Shown here: one piece after another, positions 10,567 through 57,960 of the stretch | Layout of the letters: every line of letters starts with the position of its first letter | Numbering within the stretch: the first letter of the stretch is position 1 | NCBI RefSeq assembly: GCF_018812025.1 | Contig: NC_063045.1 | Span: 12,938,884 to 13,002,883 of the forward strand | Origin: Megalobrama amblycephala | Lineage: Eukaryota; Chordata; Actinopteri; Cypriniformes; Xenocyprididae | Length of the DNA: 64,000 nt | Reading direction: 5' to 3' | Notes under the pieces: model-generated | Seen by the model: the letters and a program-made list of their open reading frames with translations, nothing else | The model's database searches: none | What the model was told of the DNA's origin: nothing | Program-made: the position numbers and the translations under genes

Positions 10567-11299
10567 TGTAGGCTGTCAGCTGTAACAAGGGTTTAATGTA
10601 CCAATGTCTTCTGAAAATCTCTGCTTTTAACCACCAGAAACAATGACGTTTTAGGGTGTGGCCTTTATAGAAGCTCCTGAAACTCCTCTATAACTGTTAG
10701 ACATTTCAAGGTGTTTTTGACTCTTTGGCAACACTGTTAATAATGCTGGAAAGGATGTGTTAAAAATGACAATTTTTACACATTAATGGGAGAGTTTAGG
10801 GACAACATTTTTTGTGTGTTAATTTTAACTCATTAAGCTATTAGTGTTTGTAACAAAGTAAATGTGTCAAAAAGGTTAGCACAAAGTATAAATACATTTT
10901 TAAGCAGTCAAAAATGAAATGTCCAACACAGAACAAAACAGTATTTTTCTCGATCTCATTAGGTAACATGACACATAACCCCACTTTCAAAATCATTTCA
11001 CTATTTCCAAAATTTGATTAATGTACACTGATGGCCAAAAGTATATAAGTGTCTTAATGTTTTTGAAAGAAGACTGTTCAAGAAACATTTCTTATTTTAT
11101 CAATGTTCTCCTCTAAATTCATAAAAAAAAAAAAAAAAAAAAAGACAACACACTGTTTTCGTCCACCTTTGGAAATAAATGAACTTCTCCAAAGACTGGT
11201 TCCAGTTCAGAACTTGACTGACAACATCAGAATGTTCCCTGGTCTGTATGCGTGTCCACGAACACAAATGTACTCAGTCCTTCAGAGGAGATCCCGGCT
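10567..11299. promoter_or_regulatory. Region upstream of the TNFR-like gene
   Basis: The segment between the start codon of the TNFR-like gene and the next minus-strand candidate gene should hold the 5' untranslated region and promoter. No TATA box or CpG island stands out. An A-run at 11122-11142 and AT-rich DNA are all that is seen. Confidence 0.3.
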
Positions 11300-11354
11300 C
11301 TAACACTATATAAAAACATGAGAATGAGAGAGAGAGAGAGAGGATAGATAACTT

Positions 11355-11421
<67 letters not shown>

Positions 11422-12126
11422 TTTTAAGTAACATCTTTTTGTCAATAGCATATTCAAAAATTTCAGCTGAACTGTAAATTAAATTATGCCAGATTAAATT
11501 TTAATACTTACATATCCTAAATTCTGTCCAAAAATGCTGAGATCCATAGAGAGAAAGTCTGCCTTCGACGATTTAGCCAATTTCAGCCTGTCTGCAGTGA
11601 AGGGGAAGCTGTTTGAAACAAATACACAGTAAGACGCATGCAAGAAATCACTATGTGATGATTTTTCTCCTGCCTACAATAGTTAACCCACCTGTGCGCT
11701 AATATTAGGACCTTCCTGATCAGTTGGGACTGCAATGGTAGAGAGTCTTCTGCCTAATAAAAGATCAAAATAATTTAAATGTATAAACTAAAGTTGTTTA
11801 GAATGCTAGATTTGGTATGAATGATTTAGTGAGAGTTTTACTGCAGTGCTTACCTGGATAAATGTAATCTGGTGAGACTGAACATAGAAAATGGTCCATC
11901 TTCTGATTGGTTAATTTGCTATGTAATAAATTAAATGTTAGACATGATGCAAAGTTACTTATTTGATAAAAAGTTAGCAAATTTAGAATGCTACCTAGTC
12001 CGCACCAGTGGATCCACTGCTTGCTTCACATATTGCTGATTCAACTGTGCTAGTGACTGATGCATTAGCTGTGCTTCAGCTATACTACTGACAAAGACAA
12101 TGAACTTTGTGGCCCGCAAAATTTCG
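11300..12126 (-). CDS. Unidentified multi-exon candidate gene
   Basis: Putative coding exons on the minus strand are 11995-12126, 11854-11902, 11692-11753, 11512-11608 and a terminal TGT-TAG at 11300-11305. Four successive GT-AG junctions agree in phase and leave one open frame of about 115 codons. That frame runs through VFVSSIAEAQLMHQSLAQLN, QQYVKQAVDPLVRT, RWTIFYVQSHQITFIQ and AEDSLPLQSQLIRKVLILAH. It ends in FPFTADRLKLAKSSKADFL, SMDLSIFGQNLGY and a final Cys. The first in-frame ATG gives a protein of about 95 residues. A preceding possible exon (12233-12279) has an in-frame stop and would be untranslated. I recognise no domain. The consistent phases are the only argument; it could be a decayed gene or chance. 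Confidence 0.4.
11346..11421. repeat. (GATA)n microsatellite
   Basis: A run of about 17 GATA units from 11355, preceded by GA repeats. It lies just beyond the last exon of the unidentified minus-strand gene. Confidence 0.95.
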
Positions 12127-12279
12127 CTGTGGCGCGCTTTTAAACCAGTATTACAATAACATAGGCAGAAAACATTGCTTTAGTTAGGAAATTTAAGTAA
12201 CAATATGATTTCAAGTACAGCTTACCTCACAAATCTTGCTAGCAGTCACCGGCGCTTTGTTGCAGTTGAGACCTTTAAA

Positions 12280-12890
12280 ACACGCATACATAACTTGTAG
12301 TAAATATTAAATTCATAATCTAACAAAACTGCAGGCTGTTATCATAACAACTGCGGGCTGTTATCGTTGTAGACACGCGGTGTAAGGCAAATAATGTCAA
12401 ACCAAATGTACAAAAAAGAGGAAAATAAAAAAACACGATGGAATGGTGCCAGAGAGGCCGTTACAGCAAATACAGTAGTATACTGCAAATTTAAAAAATA
12501 CAATAAATCTCTGTATGTGGTGTTTGACGTCACAGAAAATTCCCATGATGCAAAGGGAATCACAGTTATTTACGGTAAAGAGAATTAGCAGTATAATACT
12601 GGGTGATATATGGTAAATAACTGTAGAAATTACAGAAATGTCTAACATAAATATTTAAGATGTGTGGAAATTACTGCGTTGTGACTGCAGAACTTTGACT
12701 ATGTTATAAAGCACAAACAAACAGTATTATTTTAATTTCAAATGAATAGTATGTTACAACCTTGAAAGTGATAGCGACGTTCTGATGGGTTCTATGGTAC
12801 AAAATATGATATCAATGAGGAAAAAAATATCTGTGTTGTTTTTCCTGCTTAAAATTGGACACTATAACAATATCAATAAACATTTTTTAA
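12280..12890. other. Intergenic, nothing recognised
   Basis: The stretch includes a Lys-rich short open frame and an AT-rich segment. No splice-consistent coding structure was found on either strand. Confidence 0.35.
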
Positions 12891-13860
12891 TTTTGTTGCC
12901 TCGAGGCAACATTGTACCACAATGGAAAAATTGAAACATTTGGCATTTTCATGTAGAAAAAAGAAATATATTTATTGAAAACATTTTTATCTTTAACTGA
13001 ACACTTGAACAAACAAATCTAGTATCTAGTTTTTAATGTATTAAAAGTTTAATATTTTAAAAAAGTAACATTTTATATCCAGCTGTTGCCCTCAGGCAAC
13101 ATTGTATAGTGGAACACATGTATTACCAAACCATCATATTATTATGTTATTATATCAAGTTATCATATCCATCTTCATCCTCATCTCCATCTTCTCTCTC
13201 ACCCTCACTCTCTCCCTGACGGATTGTCACTATGATTTCATCTTCCTCATCACAGTATGACCCCTCATCCTCAACTACGTGTGTTTTACACCTTTTTGAA
13301 GTGCTATGGAAACTGTGCAGATCAATATATGCAGATATAGTATGTGAATTAGTATTCTTATAAGTGCATTACAAAATCATGTGAAAATACAAATATATTT
13401 ACATAATTCTCACTCTTTTCCTTACAAATATAATACATTTGTATTCAAACCTATTATGCCTGTATGGCCTTATGCGATTCCATTATGGTACAATGTTGCC
13501 TTGAGGCAACATACAGTTTTTTTTTATTTTCTCTAAAATATTTAATGATATATAATGTAAAGTTCTTAAAAATGCTTCTTTACTTGCCAGTGAAGGTGAC
13601 TCATATTTTTGTGGGTGATTAAATGGATACAAACAAGTGAAAAAGCACTTTTCATTGTAGAAAATATGGAGTCATGTGACATATGCTGAAACAGGACACA
13701 AAATGGACCCCTGTTGGTCATGTTTTGGTCTTTGTTGCACTTTTATTGGTTAGTATTTGAGTTATTCTGTCCTGAGATACGTTTGATCAATCAGTGCCTT
13801 ATTTTTATTACAAACAAACTAAAATAGACCATGTCGCCTAGAGGCAACAACGTACCACGC
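12891..13860. repeat. Repeat carrying four GTTGCCTNNAGGCAAC palindromes
   Basis: Near-identical 16-bp palindromes occur near 12896, 13085, 13491 and 13833. Each has GTACCA or its complement a few bases away (missing only in the second). In the middle, on the minus strand, an acidic frame (13140-13330, with VVEDEGSYCDEEDEIIVTI) is open. The arrangement suggests an unfamiliar DNA element or a decayed transposase gene, but no conserved catalytic region is visible. Confidence 0.4.
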
Positions 13861-14839
13861 ACTCGTCTCAATGAATGTGACGCATTTGTCGAACGTGACG
13901 TCTGCATCTGCTGCGTCATGCATTCATCTGCCTGAACTTGATATCTGCATTTGCTCCAGGGGATTTCCAGCACATTCTAATTCATTCTTTATTCATTATT
14001 TTTTGAATGATCTTTATAATTTGTTTAAATTATCAGTGAAATGCTTTTACCTTGTATAGCTTTATAGCATGTATAGCTTTTTATTCCAAATAGTAAATAT
14101 TAATTTACACAAATGATCCACATTAAAATGTTTGTATGCCATTGCTTCTTGTCAACATATCCACAGATTATTATGATGAAATTGATGAAGTAATAACAAA
14201 GGTGTGTTTGTGTGTGTGTGTGTGTGTGTGGTGGGGGAGGCGTTGTCCTTTTGGGGTTAGGGCAAGGCGTTGCCCCTTGCTACTTCTCTGAGATCTTCTT
14301 CTCTAGGCGAGTTTTATTGCTTTATTGCAGGATGCTTGATCTCAGTTTTCGTTTAGCAGGAAAATCAAGCCTTACACTACCATTCTCCTATTAGACACGG
14401 GACATATATACTTGGCATTACTGCTCGGTAAGTATGCTCAAACTGCTCGCAACCCTCCCTCCCTCCCCATTATAAGCATGAGCGTATTACTCTGCACCTT
14501 CAGGTTGTCGTCTTCTTTTGTTTCAGATTTCAAGTCCCGGCTGGTATGAACCTCACTGCTGAGAGACACTCATCCTACAGTATAGACGTCCCACTGCCAT
14601 ATCTACACGATTACCATGTTCGCTTTTAAAGACATTACTAGGTGTCTTAATTGTCTATGTATTCCCAAGCTGATGGTTTCGGGGGGTTAATGTTAAGCTC
14701 TTGTATGTTCAATTAATTTTGGAGCAAGAAATTAAATTTGTGGCAAATCAAATCAAAATTTTGTGGCAAATAAAATCAAATGTGCCTTTTACCCTGGTGT
14801 GGGGTACATTAGCTACTTTGCTAACCTCATTTATATTAT

Positions 14840-15310
14840 AATACATTATTGGGTGCGTTATCCTGCTGGAAGTAACCATCAGAAGATGGTACACTGTGGT
14901 CTTTAAGGGATGGACATGGTCAGCAACAATACTCATTTATTTACTCACAATACATTTAAACGATGCTCAATTGGTACTAAGGGGCCCAAAGTGTGCCAAG
15001 AAAATATCCTCACAACATTACACCACCAGCAGCCTGAACGGCTGATACAAGGCAGGATTGATCCAAGCTTTCATGTTGTTTACGCCAAATTCTGAGCCTC
15101 CATCTGAATGTCGCAGCAGAAATCTCATCAGACCAGGCAATGTTTTTCCAATCTTCTATTGTCCAGTTTTGGAGTCTGTGTGAATTGTAGCATCAGTTTA
15201 CTGTTCTTATCTGATAGAAGTGGCAGAGATGCTCTTCTTCAGACCTTGTAACAAGTGATTATTTGAGTTACTGTTGCCTTTCTATCAGCAGAACCAGTCT
15301 GTGCTGGATT
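14840..15310 (-). pseudogene. Degenerate Tc1-like transposase
   Basis: On the minus strand the segment shows the same layout as the better-preserved element at 58.5-59.7 kb. Examples are ATCAGACCAGGCAATGTTTTTCC and CAATCTTCTATTGTCCAG, cognate to the CATCAGACCAGGCCACC and GGTCCAGTTCTG words there, plus a HQVN-like spacing. Many stops and frameshifts; no ends were found. Confidence 0.5.
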
Positions 15311-16161
15311 TCCCGATAACGTTGTCTCTTAGCGCGCTATGAAGACTCTAAAGGTATACCTTAACTTTCTAGGTGTCTTCTCTGAACTATACCTTAGGAA
15401 GTTGCTTAAGGTATATCTTCTTAAGTGCAACGTTACTAGGTGGTGTCTGTGGTGGTGGTGCTGAATTGGTTGATATCGATGGCTCGAGAATTGATAATTC
15501 ACTCTATGCAGGGGCTGCTTCACTGTATTATGTGATAAAGCGGCGGTCTTTATACAAGAAGCATTTCAGAAGTAGAAATTGCTTTTATCAGGACTCGTTG
15601 TGTTTGCACCGTGATTCAGAGCTGTCGGATTTATGAATTTTTCCCCGAAATACATAAAATGAACCGGACCAAAAGTGTGGCCGGTGAACTGGGAGAAGAA
15701 TAGAGTAAACTTCATTGTTTCATACACATGTGTATCTGATATGAATAAAACACTTAGTCAAATTATATAATTGAGAGGATTATTATTGCAGCTTTCATAG
15801 ACATCAGTGTATGGAATTTGATTTTACAAACTATAAATGTCTTTTTTATATAGCCTAGTACTTCATTCAAATGTGTATTTAAATGTCTGAAACCTAAAAA
15901 TGTGGTTAAAAACACAGATAGTTGTGATACATGACAAGCACGGCGCGCACGTCTGTCTCTGGCTCAGTGCCAAAGCATATTTGAATTTAGCAGTGAATCT
16001 TTGCCATTTATTCTTTGCCATTATCCTAACTAAACACTAGGTGTATTACAACTTCAGCATTATATTCGTATAGACTGTCCAGACCAATCTTATGAACGAA
16101 TGACTTACAGAAGGTATACTGTAAGTATACCTTGTAAGTAAACTAAGAACGTTTCGGGAAA
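15308..16161. mobile_element. TIR element, TTTCCCGA(T)AACGTT ends
   Basis: The left ATTTCCCGATAACGTTGTCTC is matched in inverse by AAGAACGTTTCGGGAAAC at 16146-16161. Inner segments on both sides carry GGTATACCTTAA and AAGGTATAC words, so the inverted similarity goes deeper. No coding capacity. Confidence 0.45.
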
Positions 16162-16188
16162 CACATTTTAACGTTAAGGTACAGCTTA

Positions 16189-16440
16189 AAGGGTTAGATC
16201 ACTCTAAAATGAAAATTCTGTCATTTATTACTCACGCTCATGTCGTTCCAGACCCGTAAGAGCTTCTTTAATCTTCGGAACACAAATTTAGATATTTTAG
16301 TTGAAATCCGATGGCTCTGTGAGGCCTGCATAGGGAGCAATTACATTTCCTCTTTCAAGATCCATAAAGGTACTAAAGACATATTTAAATCAGTTCATTT
16401 GAGTACAGTGGCTCAATATTAATATTATAAAGCGACGAGA
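16189..16440. repeat. Cyprinid dispersed repeat, left arm
   Basis: It begins after TTAA at 16185-16188 with AGGGTTAGATCACTC and runs on with CTCATGTCGTTCCAGACCC and GAAATCCGATGGCTC. It ends near GCGACGAGAATATTTTTGG. It is the left half of the element that is complete at 25150-25941. Confidence 0.65.
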
Positions 16441-18153
16441 ATATTTTTGGTGCGCCAAAAAAAAACAACAAAATAATGAATTATTTAGTGATGGCCGATT
16501 TCAAAACACTGCTTCAGGAAGCCTCGGAGCGTTATGAATCTGCGTGTCAATGACAATTATGAGTCAGCGTGTCATTATGTATCACCATTTCAAGTTAAAT
16601 ATTACCAGAGTGTTTAAAGCTCACTAAAATGTAACATACGGTTTAATTAGAAATTTCCGGTACAATTGAGGTTACAATTTACTGCTGTTATAGGTAAACT
16701 GCTTACAGTATATGAATGGGAATGATGGGTGAATGTTTAGCTGAATGTCTCAATTGCCCCATTACTTATGATTATTCACCAAAAAATTACCTCAGAACTT
16801 CAGTGCATTTTATTATTGTTTTGAGATTTTTTTTTATACAACCAAAACAAAAACAGAACAAAGTGGCCTATTACATGAAGCTATAATTTAACAAACTCTG
16901 GTTTAGATCAGGTTCAGCGGGTTCACACATTGGAGTGTGTGCACCTAAAAGTGTGACATCAACAGCAAACAGCCAATGGCTGTGTCTAAAAGCACATACT
17001 CTGAGTATGTATGTAATTACTTTGCGACTGCTAAAAAGTATGTTCTATATACTGTGAGTGTGTGTCGTATGAATGAAAACTGGACGTACTACATTCACCA
17101 AATCCTCCCCAGTGGCTTCAGGGGATAGTAAAGTGTCCTTCGAATGCACACTTCAGAATCTCACCAGAAGTAGGTCATCCAGATAGTTTTTGCCTACCTC
17201 TTTTATGAGTACTGTGTATTCTTGTCACATACTTTTTTCACCTACTATATAGCAGTGAAGTATGTGATGAAGCCAATCACATGGAGATTCCCTTCTCATT
17301 TTTGATTTATATGCTGTTAATGTTTGATCATCACATTAGCTTGCATGAGCATAAGCAATGCTTTTGTCACTTGTTTCTGATTCTTCTTTAGCCTTCTTGC
17401 TTTTGAATCTGGAGATTATGTACTCTTTCAAAAGATGCATAATAGCGCCCCCAAACCTTTGAATGGTGTGTATGTCACTTTGCTCACAGCTGATTATTCA
17501 AGTTTTGGTTTGCAATCTCTTACCCAGAATAAAACCTGCTCTAAAGCAGGTTAGCAAAGTAGCTCAAGTTACTTTGGTGATGAACACCCCTAAAAAAATC
17601 CATCTTATTGAACCTGAAAAATTACTAACGTAACCTCGGTTTCCTGAGATAACGTGACTGTGAATTGGGTGAATCAAGCTTTGGGGGAAACTCAGTTTTC
17701 TCCGAATACTGGAGCCTGATTTGTAAACGTAGTGCAGTGGCACAAACCTGTAATGCATGAGTAATAAATGAGTAATGCATTATTAACACTCAATCATGCT
17801 TTTCACTTTAGAATACTAGTGAACTACCACCTTCAACTGAGCACTTTTACTTACTAATTCATTAATCAGAGTTTCTTGTTAGTTAATTGTAATTACTAGA
17901 GTGTTGATAATGCATTACTCACTTGTTCCTGTGTAGTTATTCATTAATGAAGGATCAGTATTCTAAAGTTTTACATTTCTAACATCTGTGAAACAGCTAT
18001 TCAGGACCGTTCTAAGTAAAACAATAACATGCCATTTTTTATGATCCCTCTTATTTTGTTAATATTATTAACATCTTGCATATTCTGCAAGGGCTATTTA
18101 AAACTTTGAGCAGAACTGTAGTAGAGAAGTGTGTGGTTTCAGACAAAGCCCTT
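16441..18153. other. Intergenic, repeat-derived, no gene seen
   Basis: The first 150 bases continue the dispersed repeat's central part (GATTTCAAAACACTGCTTC). The remainder has no recognisable gene or element ends. Confidence 0.35.
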
Positions 18154-19530
18154 GGGCCAGTATTGTTCAAAGAGTTCAAACTGGATCAGAGTGATCTGGA
18201 TTTGGAAATTCAATGTTTTTCTGTTTTGCTATCCAGGATCAGGTAATCCATATTACTTTTGTGCTGGTTTTTCAAAGCAAAATTGGATTGGATCACCCTG
18301 ATCCAGATACACAATTTTTCAGATGACCAAATCTGGATTACTAGTGCTCTACTAAGCCCCTAAAGGGACATGGTCATAGAAAGAATATGAAAAAAACAAA
18401 ACAAAAATACATTTCAATGCTTTTGCATTCTCTGCGTAGTGGAAAAAAACTTTTGACTGGTTTATCTGTTAAGATTATGCCATTGTAGTTTACAAAACAC
18501 TTTAAATTAAATATAATATTTAATTGTTTAATATTTACAGCTTTTTGGGAATTATTTTATTTCACCAAAATCTCTTTTTTACTTTACAGTAAGTTACAGA
18601 AAGGCTAAATATGTAGCCTAATGTCTTACTTCTAATGTATTACTTTACAGTTTTTTTTTATTCGCTTTGATACTATTTTATTTTCACAAGTAAGGCGCAC
18701 ATTTTCAAAACTCTTAGTACAAAACTCAAAACTGATTACACTTGTAACGCAGCTATAGTCACTCTTTCAAAACCTGATCTCATGCTTTCATTCTAGTTGT
18801 ACATATTTTCATTCTACATAATCATCGCTTCAAACACAAGATCATTGTGATATGTAATGAGAACATTTGGTTTTAATCACAGAAACACAACAGTATGATC
18901 TTCTTTCAGTTTAGTACTTTTAACATTCAGTTCATTCAATAGCAAAACAATGCAAGATTCCATGTTTCAAATCACCCTTGATGCTGAAATAATTACAGTT
19001 ACACAGGATACAGATGACACATTAGAAAATACACTTACATAAAATCCATAATTTTTTGTAATAATATATATTCAGTATGTTATCAAAAGGTGTGAAGTAT
19101 GACACAGTCGTGAGGTTTCTGGCAATACAGTAAATGTTCTCACTATGACTGAATCTATACTGTAATCGATCTTTACAGATGAAGGGTGAGTTACAGTAAT
19201 GTGGCAGTCTCTCTATACCATGGTAATGCCTCTAATCAGTCTGATGTTATACAGTCAGTCCTTACAGTCAGTTATACAGCCACTCTATCCTGCTCTGTTC
19301 ACAAATTTCAGTATAATCAGTATATATATTTCAGTATAATCCAGATTTATCAAAGGTTTCCCAATCTTACTAAAACGTTTGATGACTTTATCCAGACCAA
19401 AACCAAGATTAGATTTGTGATCTAATCTGATTTCAGAATCCCGCCCACCCCCTTTTTGAACAACCCATTTTCAAGATTTGATCCAATCTGATAGCCGAAA
19501 TCTGATCAGATTACTTTTGAACAACTGGCA
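18154..19530. mobile_element. Probable TIR element (GGGCCAGTATTGTTCAAA end)
   Basis: The left GGGCCAGTATTGTTCAAAG and the inner GGATCAGAGTGATCTGGAT are echoed in inverse on the right by CTGATCAGATTAC and TTTTGAACAACTGGC at 19507-19529. No reading frame supports a transposase. Confidence 0.4.
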
Positions 19531-21017
19531 AAGATACACCTGGCAGTAGCTCAATGGCACAACCTAGTGGTCAGTGTGGAGAACATTGTGTGACATTGTG
19601 GATTGAAGACATCCAGATATGGATAATAGACAGAAAGGAATTTTGATATGATGATAACTCTGAGGGCTCTCGACTAAAGTGGCACAAACAGGGACATGCG
19701 AGACCAGAGATGAACTGGTATTTTACTGGCCTTTTGATTATACTGGTGGAGAACTGGCCTGGTGGAGCCTGTTTTCTCCCTGGTTTCTCCATCAAACAGA
19801 GAAACCACAGTCACCTTTGGGTTGCACACTGGGGGATTTACTGCAAGAAAGACACAGGCAGAAGAAACAATAGCATCATCAAATGACACTGAAGGCTATC
19901 TCAATTTGAAGGATCCTTGGAAGGCAGCCTTCGTTTTGTGTCCTTCATTCAGCCTGTTTTGAAGGACGTGTGACGTAGCCATGCACACTTACTAGACCGC
20001 CTTATTCTAGCATTTAATGATGAAAAGGACTGTAGTCTCCAAGCCTCAGAAGGACCGGACTAGGAAGAACGCAGTCTCGGCAGAATGCAGCCTTCCTTTT
20101 GAGAAGCACCCTACATTGGTTATACACTCGTTATTGCAGTGCATTATGGGATTTAATTATGGGAGTGCACTCAATAACGCCCACTATGGTTACGGACACC
20201 ACTACAAATGACTGTTCCCCTCAAATAGTGCCCTATTTCAGGGTATAGTGGTTGATTTCGGACACGGCCAGTGACTTAGTGGAACAGCAGTGCTATGAAT
20301 TAAACTCACTGAGAGAAGTGGATATCTCACAGGACTTTCGAAAATAATATGACCACTAGCTCTGCAGACAAGCAGATGGTTGTTCATTCTATGCTGTTGC
20401 TTCAAGGATTTTAAATGGAAAGTGTCATTTCGCATGGGAACCAGTTTTGCGAAACTGTAGAGCATTCTCCGAAATGGAGCACTTTACCTTGACAGAGACA
20501 ATTAAGCTGATTATTTACGGCTAGAGCATGGGCAAGGAAAGCTTCAACGATAGGATCAACGACAGGATTCATGAAGTGGATAGATAATAGAGGTCCATTT
20601 AGATTTACACAACTGACTTAGCAAAAGTGTTTCCAGTTTATTGTGCTGTATGCATCAGACATGTGATGTGTCGTTCGAAAAAAAGTATGCACAAAACATA
20701 ATCCCAAATATAGGGACATTTTGTTGTCATTTGTGGTGAAAGCATTTGTGGTACACAAGCAAATTATTACAAATTACAAAGTAAATATCATCATCATAGC
20801 TGTTGTCATGCCATTTTCCCTCCTTAATGAATTTGTATCCAATGTAGATAGGTGGGTTTGACTGCATCTAATTTGATCATTTCACTTCAAAATATAATTT
20901 TTTTTTGTTTTTTTGTTTTTTGCCACAAATCTAAAAACACGAATGTGTCCACAAATCCCTCATTAACAAACAGACATGAAACCTTTTAATATTAACATAA
21001 TACAAAGTCACAGACCA
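19531..21017. other. Intergenic, no gene recognised
   Basis: Overlapping short frames at 19570-19960 on both strands are shadows of one another and have no domain. The rest is AT-rich. Confidence 0.35.
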
Positions 21018-22089
21018 CTATTTTCTAGGACTGGGTATTGACACAATTTTCAGGATTCGATTAGATTATTATTCACATGCTTTTGATTCGATTCGATTAC
21101 AATTTCAATTCGATTCGATATCGATTATTTTGGATGTAGTATTTCAGTTATATAGTAGCCTACATGGCAAATTTTCTAGAGGAAAAAAATCTAATCAACT
21201 AATGCTGTAAACTACACATGAGAGTCAGCTGGTACTACTATAATAATATTGAAGGTTAAATTAACTTATTTATATACAAACACTTAAAGTACACTCAAAG
21301 ATGTTTTTATTATAAATGAAGTTTAGAATTACATAATCATATTTCTACTCCTATTCGTTTTTTTTTTTTTAAATATAATAATTTAATCACGGCTGTCATA
21401 ACTGATTTATTCAAACATGCATTAAATATTGAAGAACATTAAAAATTATAATGAATAGCCTATGTAACGGTGCATAGCTATATTTATCAGAATGTTGCTT
21501 TCTAGAGTTTACTTTTCTATCTGACTAATGAGTTTATGGTCACTGAATATGTTTTCTGAGGTAAATGTGACGTTACGTGACATTGTTTACAAGCTGTTTT
21601 ATTGACATCTTTCCGAGGCTGAAACACTGATTGAGCGATTACACGAGACATGATACGGATTTCAGTAAGTTGTACTGTATATTTTAACATACCTTCAGAT
21701 GTTCATGCATGTTTATTTCGCGCTGTAACTGGTATTAAAGCGGAGGAGAGGATGTTCACATGCTTCTCTTTAACTGAGGCGCTAAAGCGATCTTTCACGT
21801 CACATTAAACAGCGCCAAAACGGATTTATTTTTTGAATCTCATAATAAGATGGACGTCATTTGAAATCTGAGACTTTGCTTCATATCGAAAGTAACAAAG
21901 CACAAAGATTATTGCAATTTATTGGATGGGAGGCGCTACATATTCTGCTCATTCATCAACTGAAAACAGACTAGACTAATCGATTCTTGGGTTCTTCATA
22001 TCGGTTGATTGATTCTTGATATCGGTTCGTAAAAATGAGAATCGATTAAAATCAAGAATCAATATTTTTTACCCAGCCCTACAATTTTC
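21018..22089. mobile_element. hAT-type non-autonomous element with 8-bp target duplication
   Basis: Element 21026-22081 has ends TAGGACTGGGTA and TACCCAGCCCTA. It is flanked by CTATTTTC (21018-21025) and CAATTTTC (22082-22089), an 8-bp duplication with one mismatch. The interior is full of GATTCGATT words on the left and AATCGATTAAAATCAAGAATC-like words on the right. No transposase. Confidence 0.7.
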
Positions 22090-22156
22090 CAGAGACACAA
22101 AAAATCAAATTATTTTTTGACTAAATGTTGTAATTCAGATGAAATGTCAACTTTAA

Positions 22157-23840
22157 AGGGTTAGTTCACCCAAAAATGAAAATAATGTCATTAATTACTC
22201 ACCCTCATGTCGTTCCAAACCCGCAAGACCTTTGTTAATCTTCAGAACACAAATTAAGATATTTTTGTTGAAATCCGATGGCTCCATGAGGCCTGCATAG
22301 CCAGCAATGACATTTCCTCTCTCAAGATCCATTAATGTACCAAAAACATATTTAAATCAGTTCATGTGAGTACAGTGGTTCAATATTAATATTATAAAGC
22401 GACGAGAATATTTCTGGTGCGCCAAAAAAACTAAATAACGACTTATATAGTGATAGCCGATTTCAAAATGAAGCTTCGGAGCATTATGAATCTTTTGTGT
22501 CGAATCATGATTCGGATCGCGTGTCAAATCGTCAAACTGCTGAAATCACATGACTTTGGCGCTCCGAACTGTTGATTCGACACACTGATTCATAACGTTC
22601 CGAAGCTTCCTGAAGCAGTGTTTTGAAATCGGCCATCACCTTTTGACTTCCGGTTTGTATTTCCACAGCGATATTACATTTATGAATGAACTAGTGATGG
22701 GCAGATCGAGGCTTCGTGAAACACTGAAGCAGTTGAAGCAAATGTGCCGTAATGATTCGAGGCTTCGAAACAATCTGACACCCGTCTCCACAGTGACCCC
22801 TAGTGGTCAGAACAGTGGAAATGCAACAAAACTCAGGCCTCAGGCATTAAAAATACCCTTTGACAAATGTATTGCAAAAGTTTTATTGAAAGTAAAATCA
22901 ATCAAATGGAATTAACTCATCTAATAAGATTAAATATAGAGTGTCTGTATAATATGTGTTCTTTTATCAATTTTAAAGGCTTGTTTCTTTGTTCCATGGC
23001 TCAAGCTAAACAGGCCAATAAGAGATTAATAACTACCATTATTAATTTTAATTATTCTAATGTATAATTAAAACATCTACAAATGTATAAAACTGATCGG
23101 AGATCAGGTAAAACCATAGGGTAAAGCCCTAGACACTTGTTCAATAGTTCTCAGTGAATCTGCATGATTCATGGGCTCACTTTATCATCGCCCTCTATCG
23201 GTGAACCATTGAAATTTCGAACTATTTCGAAACAGTGATGACGTAATGAAGCCTCGTTTACTAAAATCACGTGACTTTGGCAGTTTGACGCACGCTCCGA
23301 ATCACTGATTCGAAACAAAAGATTCATGAAGCTTCGGAGCTTCACTAGAATGAACTGCTCGTTTTAAAATCTTCCCGATCTACTGACATTTGTTAAGACA
23401 TCTGCTTTAAACATAACAATGCTCATGATATCTTTCATTAACTGTACAACAAGTAAATACACTTAACCAACTAATTATTCTTTGACAGCGATGCTATAGA
23501 AATGTATAGAGCTACCGCAAAACGGAAGTTCAAAGACAATTTTATAAAGATGGCGGCGCGCTTGTTTCTCTCTATGGTTTCTCTGGTAAATAAGGTCTAT
23601 ATAAGTCGTTATTATTATTATTTTTTTTTTTGGCGCACCAAAAATATTCTCGTGGCTTTATAATATTAATATTGCACCGCCACCACTATATTCACATGAA
23701 TTGATTTAAATATGTTTTAGTACATTAATGGATCTTGAGAGAGGAAATGTCATTGTTCCCTATGCAGGCCTCACTAAGCCATCAGATTTCAACAAATATA
23801 TTTTAATTTGTGTTCGTTTTTTCTACACATTTTGCTGCTG
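22157..23840. mobile_element. Cyprinid TTAA repeat, interrupted copy
   Basis: The left arm begins after TTAA at 22153-22156. The inverted right arm runs about 23625-23840 (GCGCACCAAAAATATTCTCG to AATTTGTGTTCG) and lacks its outer end. About 1 kb of other DNA, with a shorter GAAGCTTCGGAGC repeat, lies between the arms. The truncated right arm stops just before the probable first exon of znf740. Confidence 0.55.
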
Positions 23841-57960
<34,120 letters not shown>

